A DNA stretch of 12,581 nucleotides, taken from Vulcanimicrobiota bacterium (GTDB taxonomy: Bacteria > Eremiobacterota > Eremiobacteria > Baltobacterales > Baltobacteraceae). Where the stretch lies: the NCBI GenBank assembly GCA_028287545.1, contig JAQBPL010000164.1:1-12581 (forward strand), given 5' to 3'. This document shows, piece after piece, positions 1 to 6,851 of the stretch. Under the pieces are notes generated by a model. That model saw only the letters and a list, made by a program, of their open reading frames with translations. It was not told where the DNA came from and searched no databases. The position numbers were made by a program, and so were the translations under genes. Each line of letters opens with the position of its first letter. The stretch's first letter is position 1.

Positions 1-311
1 CGATCGCGCTGCTCGACAGCAAGACGCCGGTCATCGGGATCGTCACCGAAGGCCGCGTGCGCGAGAAGATTCTCTCCAACATCGCCGAGTCGAAGGCGCG
101 CGAAGCGCCGATCATTCTCGTCGCGAACCACGGCGACGAGGAAGCCGCGGCGCTGGCGGATCACGTGCTGTGGGTTCCGCGCGTCGACGAGATGCTCTCG
201 CCGATCGTCAACGTCGTCCCGCTGCAGCTGCTCGCGTACCACATCGCGGACATCGACGGCAAAGACGTCGATCAGCCGCGCAACTTGGCGAAGACCGTCA
301 CCGTCGAGTAA
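1..311 (+). CDS. glmS: Glucosamine-6-phosphate synthase (isomerising), C-terminal fragment
   Basis: This is the last ~102 residues of the enzyme that makes glucosamine-6-phosphate from fructose-6-phosphate and glutamine, the first step toward UDP-GlcNAc for peptidoglycan and LPS. The gene runs in from the left edge; the reading frame starts at base 3. The C-terminal end reads PLQLLAYHIA, then DVDQPRNLAKTVTVE, the hallmark tail of the second SIS (sugar isomerase) domain. In the E. coli enzyme the lysine of this tail (Lys603) forms the Schiff base with the sugar, and it is present here. The glutaminase domain lies outside the window. An internal GTG at 57 is not a start because homology continues upstream of it. 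The stop is TAA at 309-311, followed by a short hairpin. Confidence 0.96.
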   Translation, partial: IALLDSKTPVIGIVTEGRVREKILSNIAESKAREAPIILVANHGDEEAAALADHVLWVPRVDEMLSPIVNVVPLQLLAYHIADIDGKDVDQPRNLAKTVTVE

Positions 312-312
312 C

Positions 313-328
313 GGGCGAGGGCTCGCCC
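313..328 (+). terminator. Candidate hairpin after glmS
   Basis: GGGCGAG and CTCGCCC form a 7-bp inverted repeat one base after the glmS stop; allowing a minimal loop leaves a 6-bp GC-rich stem with a GGGC loop. No T-run follows, so it is not a classical intrinsic terminator. It could still pause or end transcription, or protect the mRNA 3' end. The rest of the gap up to 412 shows nothing recognisable. Confidence 0.35.
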
Positions 329-412
329 CGTCAAACGCGCAGAGAGGCATCGCCGGAATTCTCCCATGGATGCGGCGCGAAGCGGGGCGGTCTCCAGCCG
401 GAGCCGAACTCA

Positions 413-622
413 ATGCGCACCATGTCGATCGTCCTGCAGGCCATCCCGCTGGCGTTCCTGGCGATCATCGTGACGCTGATCGCGCGGCCGCTGCTCGCGC
501 GCCGGCGGCCTCGGCCGATGCGACCGCCGCGCACGCCGCCCAAGCCCAAGCGCTCGCATCTGAGCGTGGTGTCCCGCAGCCGCATGGACGACGAGCTCAA
601 CGATCTGCTCAAGCGCCGCTGA
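413..622 (+). CDS. Small single-span membrane protein, unknown function (69 aa)
   Basis: Residues 5-24 form one hydrophobic segment ([20 protein letters not shown]), followed by an Arg/Pro-rich stretch (about 25-48) and a mixed polar C-terminus ending [10 protein letters not shown]. The positive charge after the hydrophobic span suggests an N-out, C-in topology. ATG at 413 is chosen because GGAG at 400-403 lies 9 nt upstream; a second ATG at 422 is possible. A longer in-frame opening to 170 overlaps glmS and would be Arg-rich nonsense, so it is not used. The gene lies between glmS and rph in the same direction. I do not recognise a family. That it is a real gene rests on the ribosome site, the coherent membrane segment and the position. 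Confidence 0.6.
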   Translation: MRTMSIVLQAIPLAFLAIIVTLIARPLLARRRPRPMRPPRTPPKPKRSHLSVVSRSRMDDELNDLLKRR

Positions 623-701
623 GGCTAAACCGCGGCGCGGATGCCCGACATGCCGGAGGGGCGGCGGGATAGCGCTCGGCCAGGCAGAACCCGCAGGCTT
701 C

Positions 702-1442
702 GTGCGTGCCGATGGTCGTTCTCCAGATCAGCTTCGTCCGATTTCGATCGAACCGGGATTTCTCAAGTATCCGACCGGAAGCTGTTTGATCACCGTCGGG
801 AGCACGCGGGTGATCTGCGCCGCCACGATCGAGGACCGGGTTCCGCCCTGGATGCGCGGGCGAGGGACGGGCTGGATCACCGCCGAGTACGCGATGCTTC
901 CGAGCGCGACGCCCGAGCGGAACCAGCGCGAGGCCGCGAAGGGGCGGCTCGGCGGACGCACCCACGAGATCCAGCGGCTGATCGGACGCGCCTTGCGAGC
1001 GGTCGTCGACATGGAAAAGCTCGGCGAGCGCACGGTGATCGTCGACTGTGACGTGATCGGCGCCGACGGCGGGACGAGGACGGCCTCGATCACCGGCGCG
1101 TGGGTCGCGCTCGGTCTCGCCCTGCGCGAACATTTCGACCCGGAGAAGAAGCAGAAGTGGCCGCTGACCGGGCAGATCGCGGCCGTCTCGGTCGGGATCG
1201 TCGACGGCGTCCCGGTCCTCGACCTTCCGTACGAGGAAGACAGCGGGGCCGAGGTCGACATGAACGTGGCGATGACCGACGCCGGCGGGTTCGTCGAGCT
1301 CCAGGGGACCGCCGAACGCGATCCGTTCAGCCGCGAACAGCTCGACGTTCTGCTCGGTCTCGCCGAGGGCGGAATCCGCACCTTGTTCGACGCGCAGCGC
1401 AGCGCGCTAGAGTCCGTTGCGGGAGCGCGCAATGCCGGCTGA
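702..1442 (+). CDS. rph: Ribonuclease PH
   Basis: A phosphate-dependent 3'-5' exoribonuclease that trims tRNA precursors and other RNAs in the cytoplasm, normally as a hexamer. At 246 aa the length is normal for the family. The family landmarks are in order: N-terminal [27 protein letters not shown] (53-67), [16 protein letters not shown] (84-99), [18 protein letters not shown] (116-133), SVGIV (163-167) and [13 protein letters not shown] (177-189). Phosphate-binding Arg86 and Arg126 are present, as are the catalytic Asp pair at 180 and 186. The start is GTG at 702: it gives exactly the expected family N-terminus and no better start lies upstream, although the ribosome site is weak. It is the first gene of the tightly packed run to 6493. 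Its end overlaps the next gene by 11 nt. Confidence 0.97.
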   Translation: MRADGRSPDQLRPISIEPGFLKYPTGSCLITVGSTRVICAATIEDRVPPWMRGRGTGWITAEYAMLPSATPERNQREAAKGRLGGRTHEIQRLIGRALRAVVDMEKLGERTVIVDCDVIGADGGTRTASITGAWVALGLALREHFDPEKKQKWPLTGQIAAVSVGIVDGVPVLDLPYEEDSGAEVDMNVAMTDAGGFVELQGTAERDPFSREQLDVLLGLAEGGIRTLFDAQRSALESVAGARNAG

Positions 1443-1770
1443 GGGGACCCGCCTCGCGGAGCTGGTCGCTACCGTCGGCGCGTTTCACGTGACGGACCGC
1501 ACGCTCCGAGCCGCGCAGGAGCGGATCGAGGCGCGCCTTGCGGCGGGGGACGCCGATGATGCGGCGATTGCCGGATACCTCGACGCCGTGCGGCGCTACT
1601 TCGGCCCGTACGAGCGCGAAGCGCGCGACCAGTTGAAACACGTCGATCGCGAGCTGGAGCGGCTCTATCAGCTGCAGTACAATTTCGCCGCGGAGCGCGG
1701 CGTCGTGGCCAAGCGGGTCGATGCCGTGCGAGGCGTCCTGGAGGCCGTCGCGGAACTCGGCCCGGGATGA
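1432..1770 (+). CDS. Helical protein of unknown function between rph and the mla genes (112 aa)
   Basis: I do not recognise this family. The sequence is alanine/arginine/glutamate-rich and predicted by eye to be nearly all helix. A likely coiled-coil lies in the C-terminal half (about residues 60-108: [30 protein letters not shown]). It has no signal peptide or membrane span and is probably cytoplasmic. ATG at 1432 is preferred over TTG at 1417 because GGGAG at 1421-1425 sits 6 nt before it. It overlaps the end of rph by 11 nt, and its stop overlaps the start of the mlaE-like gene as ATGA, so translation is likely coupled on both sides. In the E. coli Mla complex a small cytoplasmic STAS protein, MlaB, binds the ATPase; this protein has no visible STAS motif, so a similar partner role is only a guess. 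Confidence 0.8.
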   Translation: MPAEGTRLAELVATVGAFHVTDRTLRAAQERIEARLAAGDADDAAIAGYLDAVRRYFGPYEREARDQLKHVDRELERLYQLQYNFAAERGVVAKRVDAVRGVLEAVAELGPG

Positions 1771-2543
1771 AGATGCTCGAAGACGTAGGGCGAGGGACGT
1801 TCAACGTCTTCTCCTACGCCGGCGGGGTCGCCGAACTGCTGGCCGACGCCGTTCGCTTCATCCTGCAGCTGCGCATTCGCCTGCGCGAGACGCTCGACCA
1901 AGCCTACTTGCTCGGCGTGCAATCGTGGACGATCGTGCTGCTGACGTCACTCTTCACCGGCATGGTGTTCTCACTGGAGAGCGCCGTGCAAGCGGTGCAG
2001 TACGGGGTCGGGAACCTGGTCGGCGGCGCCGTATCGTTCTCCGCGGCGCGGGAACTCGGGCCGATGCTCTCGGCGGTCGTCGTGGCCGGCCGGACGGGTG
2101 CGGCGATCGCGGCGGAACTCGGTTCGATGGTCGTCACCGAGCAGATCGAAGCGCTGCAGTCGCTGGGGCTTTCGCCGACGCGGATGCTGGTCGTCCCGCG
2201 CCTCGTCGCCCTGGTGGTGATGCTGCCGCTGCTGACCATCTTCGCGGACATCGTCTCGATCGTCGGCGGGATGTGGGTCGCGAACATCTACGCGCACATC
2301 TCGACCGAGTCGTTCATCACCTCGGCGCGCTCCGTGCTGCCGTTCGGCGACGTCCTCAAGGGGCTGATCAAGTCGATCGTGTTCGGCGTGATCATCGCGA
2401 TCATCGGCGCCTACCAGGGCCTGCAGACGCGCGGCGGAGCGGCCGGCGTCGGCAAGGCGACGACCGGCGCGGTCGTCACCTCGATCATCCTGATCTTCAT
2501 CTTCAACTTTCTGCTCTCGTATTTGCTCTACGGGAACAGCTGA
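1767..2543 (+). CDS. mlaE: MlaE-family ABC permease, lipid transport
   Basis: Inner-membrane permease of an MCE-type phospholipid transport complex; it pairs with the ATPase and the MCE protein encoded next. It has 258 aa, the usual family size. The family signature is clear: ELGPMLSAVVVAGRTGAAIAAELG (96-119), followed by VTEQIEALQSLG (123-134). Hydrophobic spans lie at about 54-70, 145-172, 203-218 and 236-255, and an amphipathic N-terminal helix precedes them, as in known MlaE structures. ATG at 1767 overlaps the preceding stop (ATGA); ATG at 1773 is a weaker alternative. Its own stop overlaps the ATPase start as TGATG. The symbol follows the family; direction of transport and cargo are not shown by the sequence. 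Confidence 0.94.
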   Translation: MKMLEDVGRGTFNVFSYAGGVAELLADAVRFILQLRIRLRETLDQAYLLGVQSWTIVLLTSLFTGMVFSLESAVQAVQYGVGNLVGGAVSFSAARELGPMLSAVVVAGRTGAAIAAELGSMVVTEQIEALQSLGLSPTRMLVVPRLVALVVMLPLLTIFADIVSIVGGMWVANIYAHISTESFITSARSVLPFGDVLKGLIKSIVFGVIIAIIGAYQGLQTRGGAAGVGKATTGAVVTSIILIFIFNFLLSYLLYGNS

Positions 2544-3295
2544 TGGAGATTTACGCGCACCTCGAAGACGTCTGCGTCCGGTATGGTGAGAAGATCGTGA
2601 TGCAGAACCTCACGCTCGACGTCGTCGAGGGGGCGATCACGTGCATCATCGGCCTCTCCGGCGCAGGGAAGTCGACGATTCTGCGCCTGCTCAACGGGCT
2701 GAAGAAGCCCGATAGCGGGCGGGTGATCGTCAAGGGCCAGGACATCACCGAGATGCGCGAGCGCGACCTGATCGAGCTGCGGCGGTCGATCGGGTTCGCC
2801 TTCCAGTTCTCCGCGCTCTTCGACTCGCTCACGATCGGCGAGAACGTCGCCCTGCCGCTGCGCGAGCACTCGAAGATGTCGGACGCCGAGATACGCAAGC
2901 TCGTCTCGGCGACGCTCGATTCGGTCGGGCTCGCGCACGTGGAAGAGCGCTTCCCCTCGGAACTCTCGGGCGGCATGGTAAAACGGGCCGGCTTCGCGCG
3001 CGCGGTCGTCACCGCTCCGCAAGCCGTCCTCTACGACGAGCCGACCACCGGCCTCGATCCGATCATTACCCACGTCCTCACCGACACGATCGTGAAGCTG
3101 CGCCGCCGGCTGAACGGCACGGCGGTCGTCGTCTCGCACGATCTCGAGAGCATCTACATGATGGCGGATTACATCGCGATGCTGTTCGAAGGCGCGATCG
3201 TGGCGTACGGAACGGTCGAGGAAATTCGCCGTTCGCCGAATCCGATCGTCCAGCAATTCTTGCAGGGGAGCGAAGTCGGGCCGATCCCGATCTAA
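2543..3295 (+). CDS. mlaF: MlaF-family ABC ATPase, lipid transport
   Basis: Cytoplasmic ATPase that powers the MlaE/MlaD complex. At 250 aa it has all nucleotide-binding motifs: Walker A GLSGAGKST (37-45), Q-loop Gln88 in FAFQFSALF, signature LSGGMVKR (141-148), Walker B AVLYDEP (161-167), D-loop GLD (170-172) and switch His199. The LSGGMVKR form of the signature and the FQFSALFDSL context are typical of the Mla/Ttg2A subfamily, not of general transporters. The reading frame is open far upstream (to 1721), but the start must be ATG at 2543, which overlaps the permease stop and gives the normal N-terminus. The next gene begins 4 nt after the stop. Confidence 0.96.
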   Translation: MEIYAHLEDVCVRYGEKIVMQNLTLDVVEGAITCIIGLSGAGKSTILRLLNGLKKPDSGRVIVKGQDITEMRERDLIELRRSIGFAFQFSALFDSLTIGENVALPLREHSKMSDAEIRKLVSATLDSVGLAHVEERFPSELSGGMVKRAGFARAVVTAPQAVLYDEPTTGLDPIITHVLTDTIVKLRRRLNGTAVVVSHDLESIYMMADYIAMLFEGAIVAYGTVEEIRRSPNPIVQQFLQGSEVGPIPI

Positions 3296-3299
3296 CGTT

Positions 3300-4916
3300 A
3301 TGAGCAGACAAGCGATCGTCGGACTCTTCACCATCCTCGCGTTGCTCGGGCTCTTCGGGGTCTTCTTCGTATTGACCAACGTCGGAACGCAAGGGCGGTA
3401 CAAGATCGCCGTGCACTTCAAGTCGGCGGCGGGCCTGCACAAGGGCGCGCTGGTGTACGAGAGCGGCGTCGTCGTCGGCCTGGTCGACTCGACCGTGCTG
3501 CGGCCGGACGACTTCAGCGTCGACGTGTACCTGGCGATCAACAACAACGTCGACATTCCGCGCACCGCGAAGTTTCTGATTCAGGCGCCGTTGACGGGCG
3601 ACTCGTCGCTCGAGATCGTCCCGCCGCCGATGGCGGATCAGCCCGCCGGCCAAGCCTCGCCGACGAACGCGCCGCGCGCGGTGGCGATCTTGCCGCACGA
3701 ACCGCTGCTGGGCCCGCAGGAGCCGCAAGGGACGAACCCGGCGACGATCCAGGACTTGCTCGATCAAGGTCAGGGCGAAGTGAAGCGCCTCGACGTGATG
3801 CTTGCGCAGCTCGAAAAGCGCGAACCCGCGCTGCTCAACACGATGCAATCGGCGCTCAACAACGCCAACGACGTCAGCATATCGCTGAACAGAGAGATCC
3901 ATCACCTCACCGGCAAGGTCGACACGCTGACGGACACGATGCAGGTCGCGCTCACCAAGGGCAGCGCCAACATCAACGACCTCACCTCGCAGCTCGACCT
4001 GACGGTGCGCCGCAACAGCGGCAAGGTCGACTCGCTGCTGGCCTCCCTCGACTCCTCGGCGCAATCGCTCAACGCGACCGCGACGGCGGTCCAGCGGCTG
4101 GCGCAGAATCCGCAGGTGAGCGCGAACCTGATCGAGACGACGCGCGGGCTCGCGCAGACGGCGACGACGATCGCCTCGATCGCGGGCGATTTCCACAACA
4201 TCACCGGGAATCCGCAGACACAGGCCCAGCTGCGCGACACGATGGCGAACGTCGACGCCGCGACGCAGAAGCTCAATTCGATCCTGGGCCGCTTCGGCGG
4301 GAAGTCCAGCGTCTACGGCGTCGACCCGGGCGCTACTCCGGCGCCGGCCGGATCGCCCGGGCCGGGCGGCCGCGGCCGCGGACCCGGCGCGCCGCCGGGC
4401 GCGTCAGGGAACGCGTCGGCCGTCCAAGCCGACATGAAGAACACGCTCGGAGGGTTGGTGCGCAACCTCGTCGCGCTGCAGCTGCGCGTCTCGGAGCTGG
4501 ACTCGCAGAAGACGACGACGACGTCGAGCAATTCACCTCTGCTCACCCGCGACCGGGGACCCGCGACCGACATCAACCTCATCATCCCGCCGCTCGGCTC
4601 GACGTATTTGCTCACCGGCGTGAACGACATCGGCGGGCCCACGTCGTCGTGGAATTTTCTCGGGATGACGAAGGTGCGGCCGCACCTCCTCGTCGGCGGC
4701 GGCGTGCTCTATTCACGCCTCGGCGCGCGCGTGCTGTTCACGCCCCCCGGGAAGGTGGGTCTGGGCTTCGAGGGGCGCGTCTACGACCTGCGCCGCCCGA
4801 CGACGGACGCGTACGCGAACCTGCGGCTCGGGGACGGTCTCACGATCTTCGGCGGCGAGCGCGACGCGCTGCGCGACACTCGGCGCACGACGTTCGGCCT
4901 GCAATACCAGTTCTGA
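3300..4916 (+). CDS. mlaD: MlaD-like MCE protein with helical rod and C-terminal outer-membrane-like beta region
   Basis: Lipid-binding component of the MCE transporter. Visible parts: N-terminal membrane anchor (5-27), one MCE domain (about 34-109, from YKIAVHF to SLEIVPPP), Pro-rich linker (110-146), a long helical region (about 147-330), a Gly/Pro/Arg linker (343-372), another helix (376-402), and a beta-rich end (424-538). Residues 270-298 and 304-332 form a degenerate repeat, both starting NPQ and ending with an SI.G.F pattern. The C-terminal part has YLLTGVND, then alternating-hydrophobic strands, and ends in TTFGLQYQF with a terminal Phe, as outer-membrane barrel proteins do. E. coli MlaD is about 180 aa with no such tail. 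The match resembles the longer MCE proteins of other diderms, in which a C-terminal barrel reaches the outer membrane. The ATG is 4 nt after the ATPase stop; its ribosome site is weak. Confidence 0.92.
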   Translation: MSRQAIVGLFTILALLGLFGVFFVLTNVGTQGRYKIAVHFKSAAGLHKGALVYESGVVVGLVDSTVLRPDDFSVDVYLAINNNVDIPRTAKFLIQAPLTGDSSLEIVPPPMADQPAGQASPTNAPRAVAILPHEPLLGPQEPQGTNPATIQDLLDQGQGEVKRLDVMLAQLEKREPALLNTMQSALNNANDVSISLNREIHHLTGKVDTLTDTMQVALTKGSANINDLTSQLDLTVRRNSGKVDSLLASLDSSAQSLNATATAVQRLAQNPQVSANLIETTRGLAQTATTIASIAGDFHNITGNPQTQAQLRDTMANVDAATQKLNSILGRFGGKSSVYGVDPGATPAPAGSPGPGGRGRGPGAPPGASGNASAVQADMKNTLGGLVRNLVALQLRVSELDSQKTTTTSSNSPLLTRDRGPATDINLIIPPLGSTYLLTGVNDIGGPTSSWNFLGMTKVRPHLLVGGGVLYSRLGARVLFTPPGKVGLGFEGRVYDLRRPTTDAYANLRLGDGLTIFGGERDALRDTRRTTFGLQYQF

Positions 4917-4925
4917 GGCCGACGA

Positions 4926-5576
4926 ATGCCGGCCGCACCCCTCGTCACCTACGCGATCGTCGCGCTGAACCTTTGGATGTACGCGCATCCGAGCGGCACG
5001 GCGTTCGCGCTGATCCCGTACGACGTCACGCACGACGTGGTGCTCCCGCCGCCGTCGCCGCCGATCCCGGCGCTCACCCTCGTCACCTCGATGTTCGTGC
5101 ACGGCGGGATCGCGCACCTCGGCTTCAACATGCTCTTCCTGATCGTCGTCGGGCCGGCGGTCGAAGCGATCTGCGGACACGCGCGGTTCGCGCTGTTCTA
5201 CCTGTTCTGCGGGATCGCGGGTGGAGCGCTGCAGCTGGCGATCGCACCGAACAGTCACGTCCCGACGATCGGTGCCTCGGGAGCGATCGCCGGCGTGCTC
5301 GGAGGATACCTCGTCTATCCGTTCCTCCCCGTGAACACGATCGTTCCGCTGGACCTCTCGCCGCGCATGTTGCGGCTGGTCGCCGTCCTGCTGATCGGAC
5401 TGTGGGCGGCCGTCCAGTTCCAGAACGGTTTCGGCACGCTCGGTGACGGCGCGGCGGAGTCGCAAGGCGGTCCCGCGTATTTCGTGCACATCGCTGGTTT
5501 CTGTGCTGGGGTTCTCGTGATCGGACTCTTCAAGATCCGCTCGGCCGCGCGCCGGGCCTGTTGGTTTCACAGCTGA
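4926..5576 (+). CDS. Rhomboid-family intramembrane serine protease
   Basis: Six-span inner-membrane protease that cuts transmembrane substrates. Key residues are present: the FVHGGIAHLGFNM motif (57-69, His59, His64 and Asn68 for the oxyanion site), the nucleophile Ser118 in GASGAIAG (116-123), and the partner His188 in HIAGF (188-192). Hydrophobic spans fall near 6-20, 50-76, 87-107, 112-132, 148-166 and 186-203. At 216 aa it is a minimal rhomboid with no extra N-terminal domain. GAGG at 4915-4918, overlapping the end of the previous gene, is 7 nt before ATG 4926. It lies 9 nt after the MCE gene and overlaps the next gene as TGATG, so it is probably part of the same transcript. Whether its substrates are linked to the lipid transporter is unknown. 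Confidence 0.94.
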   Translation: MPAAPLVTYAIVALNLWMYAHPSGTAFALIPYDVTHDVVLPPPSPPIPALTLVTSMFVHGGIAHLGFNMLFLIVVGPAVEAICGHARFALFYLFCGIAGGALQLAIAPNSHVPTIGASGAIAGVLGGYLVYPFLPVNTIVPLDLSPRMLRLVAVLLIGLWAAVQFQNGFGTLGDGAAESQGGPAYFVHIAGFCAGVLVIGLFKIRSAARRACWFHS

Positions 5577-6493
5577 TGCGCGTCGGCATCGTCGGTGCGG
5601 GCGCGCTCGGCACGTTGTTCGGTCATCGGCTCGCCGCCGAGAACGACGTCCTGCTGCTCGAGCAGCGGCCCGACGTGGTCGACGCGGTTCGGCGCAACGG
5701 CCTGCGCGTCGAGGGCGAGTCGCGTCCGGCGCGCGCGACCGGTGAGCCGCGCGAGCTCTTCGACGTGCAAGTGCTCTTCGTGTTCGTGCGGGCGACGGAT
5801 ACGCTGCGGGCGCTGCGGCCCTTCGCCGCGCAGCTCAGCCCCGCCACGGCGATCGTCTCGCTGCAGAACGGCTTGGGGAACGAAGAAGCGATCAAGACGT
5901 CTCTGGGAAGCACGATTCCACTGGTGATCGGGGCGACGACCGAGTCGGCCTTGACCGTGGCTCCCGGTGAGGTGCGGCGCATCGGTGACGGTACGACCGT
6001 GCTCGGCAGCGCCGGCGCCTCACCCGAAGCGTGCAACCGGGTCGTGCGGCTGCTGGTCGACGCCGGCTTTGCGGCCAGCGCTGCGTACGACATCCGCCCG
6101 CACCTGTGGGGAAAGCTGATCGCGAACGCCGCGATCAACCCGGTCTCCGCACTGCTCGATCGACCCAACGGAATCGTGCTGACCGATGACTACGCCGGCG
6201 AAGTCGCGCGTTCGCTCGCGCAAGAGGCGGCGACGGTCGCGAACGCCATGCGCATCCCGCTGCCGTTCAGCGACCCGTGGTCGTACGTGCGCACCATCGT
6301 CGAGCAAACCGCCGAGCTCGACAACTCGATGCTCTTCGACCTGCGTTCCGGCGCTCGCACCGAGGTCGATTTCATCAACGGCGCCGTCGTCGCGGCGGGC
6401 CGGCGCGCGGCCGTGCCGACGCCCTACAACGAGACGCTCACGGCGCTGGTCAAGGCGCGCGAGCACGCGGCGCGCACTTCGGCTGTGCGGTGA
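5576..6493 (+). CDS. panE: 2-dehydropantoate 2-reductase family protein
   Basis: NADPH-dependent reductase of the ketopantoate reductase family, which makes pantoate for pantothenate/CoA synthesis. At 305 aa it has the usual length. It shows GAGALG (7-12) in the N-terminal Rossmann fold, SLQNGLGNEE (95-104), WGKLIANAAINP (178-189) with catalytic Lys180, and SMLFDLRSGARTEVDFINGA (251-270) with the active-site Glu263. The Lys found near position 72 in E. coli PanE is Arg here (VFVRATDT). Paralogues of this family act on other 2-oxo acids, so the symbol is likely but not certain. ATG at 5576 overlaps the rhomboid stop (TGATG); TTG at 5561 would lie inside the rhomboid gene and lengthen the N-terminus before the Rossmann strand, so it is rejected. 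It is the last gene of the + strand run. Confidence 0.88.
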   Translation: MRVGIVGAGALGTLFGHRLAAENDVLLLEQRPDVVDAVRRNGLRVEGESRPARATGEPRELFDVQVLFVFVRATDTLRALRPFAAQLSPATAIVSLQNGLGNEEAIKTSLGSTIPLVIGATTESALTVAPGEVRRIGDGTTVLGSAGASPEACNRVVRLLVDAGFAASAAYDIRPHLWGKLIANAAINPVSALLDRPNGIVLTDDYAGEVARSLAQEAATVANAMRIPLPFSDPWSYVRTIVEQTAELDNSMLFDLRSGARTEVDFINGAVVAAGRRAAVPTPYNETLTALVKAREHAARTSAVR

Positions 6494-6506
6494 GCCGCCG
6501 GGCGGC
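6494..6506. terminator. Candidate short GC hairpin between convergent genes
   Basis: GCCGCC and GGCGGC flank a single G immediately after the panE stop; a realistic fold is a 4-bp stem with a 5-nt loop. It lies between panE (+) and the end of a - strand gene at 6525, so it could serve both. No T-run is seen, so support is weak. Confidence 0.25.
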
Positions 6507-6524
6507 AGGAGAAGGGCGCCTAGA

Positions 6525-6797
6525 TCAGGACTCGGGCGAGTTCTCGCGCCGGGCCCGTTCGCGAACCTGCGGGACGCCTTCGAGCCACAGTTCGGCAAGG
6601 CTCTCGCAGACCAGCGCTTCATAGCGCTGCTGGCGGGCCTGCTGCTCGCGCCATTGCCCGCGCGCCGACGGCACCGGAACGCCGGTCGCCTGGACGCGCA
6701 CGAATCCGGTCTGCTGGGCCGCTTCGTTCCGGATCACGACCGCGCGTTCGCGGACGAGCGAATCGAACGGACGCGTCGGAAAAGGCAGGGGGACCAT
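6525..6797 (-). CDS. Hypothetical protein (90 aa) downstream of the recombinase gene
   Basis: I do not recognise it. The N-terminal half is mixed hydrophobic/charged (VRERAVVIRNEA, GFVRVQATGVPVP); the C-terminal half is charged and probably helical (WREQQARQQRYEALVCESLAELWLEG). There is no signal peptide or membrane span. It is in the same direction as the recombinase gene and starts 54 nt after its stop, so it may be co-transcribed. The start is ATG at 6797, with no strong ribosome site. Composition looks protein-like, unlike the Arg-rich shadows on the other strand, but coding status is not certain. Confidence 0.5.
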   Translation of the reverse strand: MVPLPFPTRPFDSLVRERAVVIRNEAAQQTGFVRVQATGVPVPSARGQWREQQARQQRYEALVCESLAELWLEGVPQVRERARRENSPES

Positions 6798-6851
6798 TGC
6801 CCGTATCGTACCCCGGACGAGCGGGCAAAGCGCGCGACCGGGGTCACTCTA

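Noticed and set aside
728..1432. - strand open frame opposite rph
   Set aside because: rph is certain from its motifs; the antisense frame is Ser/Arg/Pro-rich without motifs.
1721..2542. Upstream in-frame extension of the ATPase
   Set aside because: It overlaps the whole permease gene and is Arg/Asp-rich without domain content. The ATPase starts at 2543 by homology and TGATG coupling.
2528..4196. Long - strand open frames opposite the ATPase and MCE genes
   Set aside because: They are antisense shadows of strongly supported genes, Arg/Asp/Val-rich and lacking domains.
4649..5570. Alternative frames on both strands over the MCE tail and rhomboid gene
   Set aside because: They are Arg-rich and conflict with the rhomboid catalytic motifs and the MCE C-terminus.
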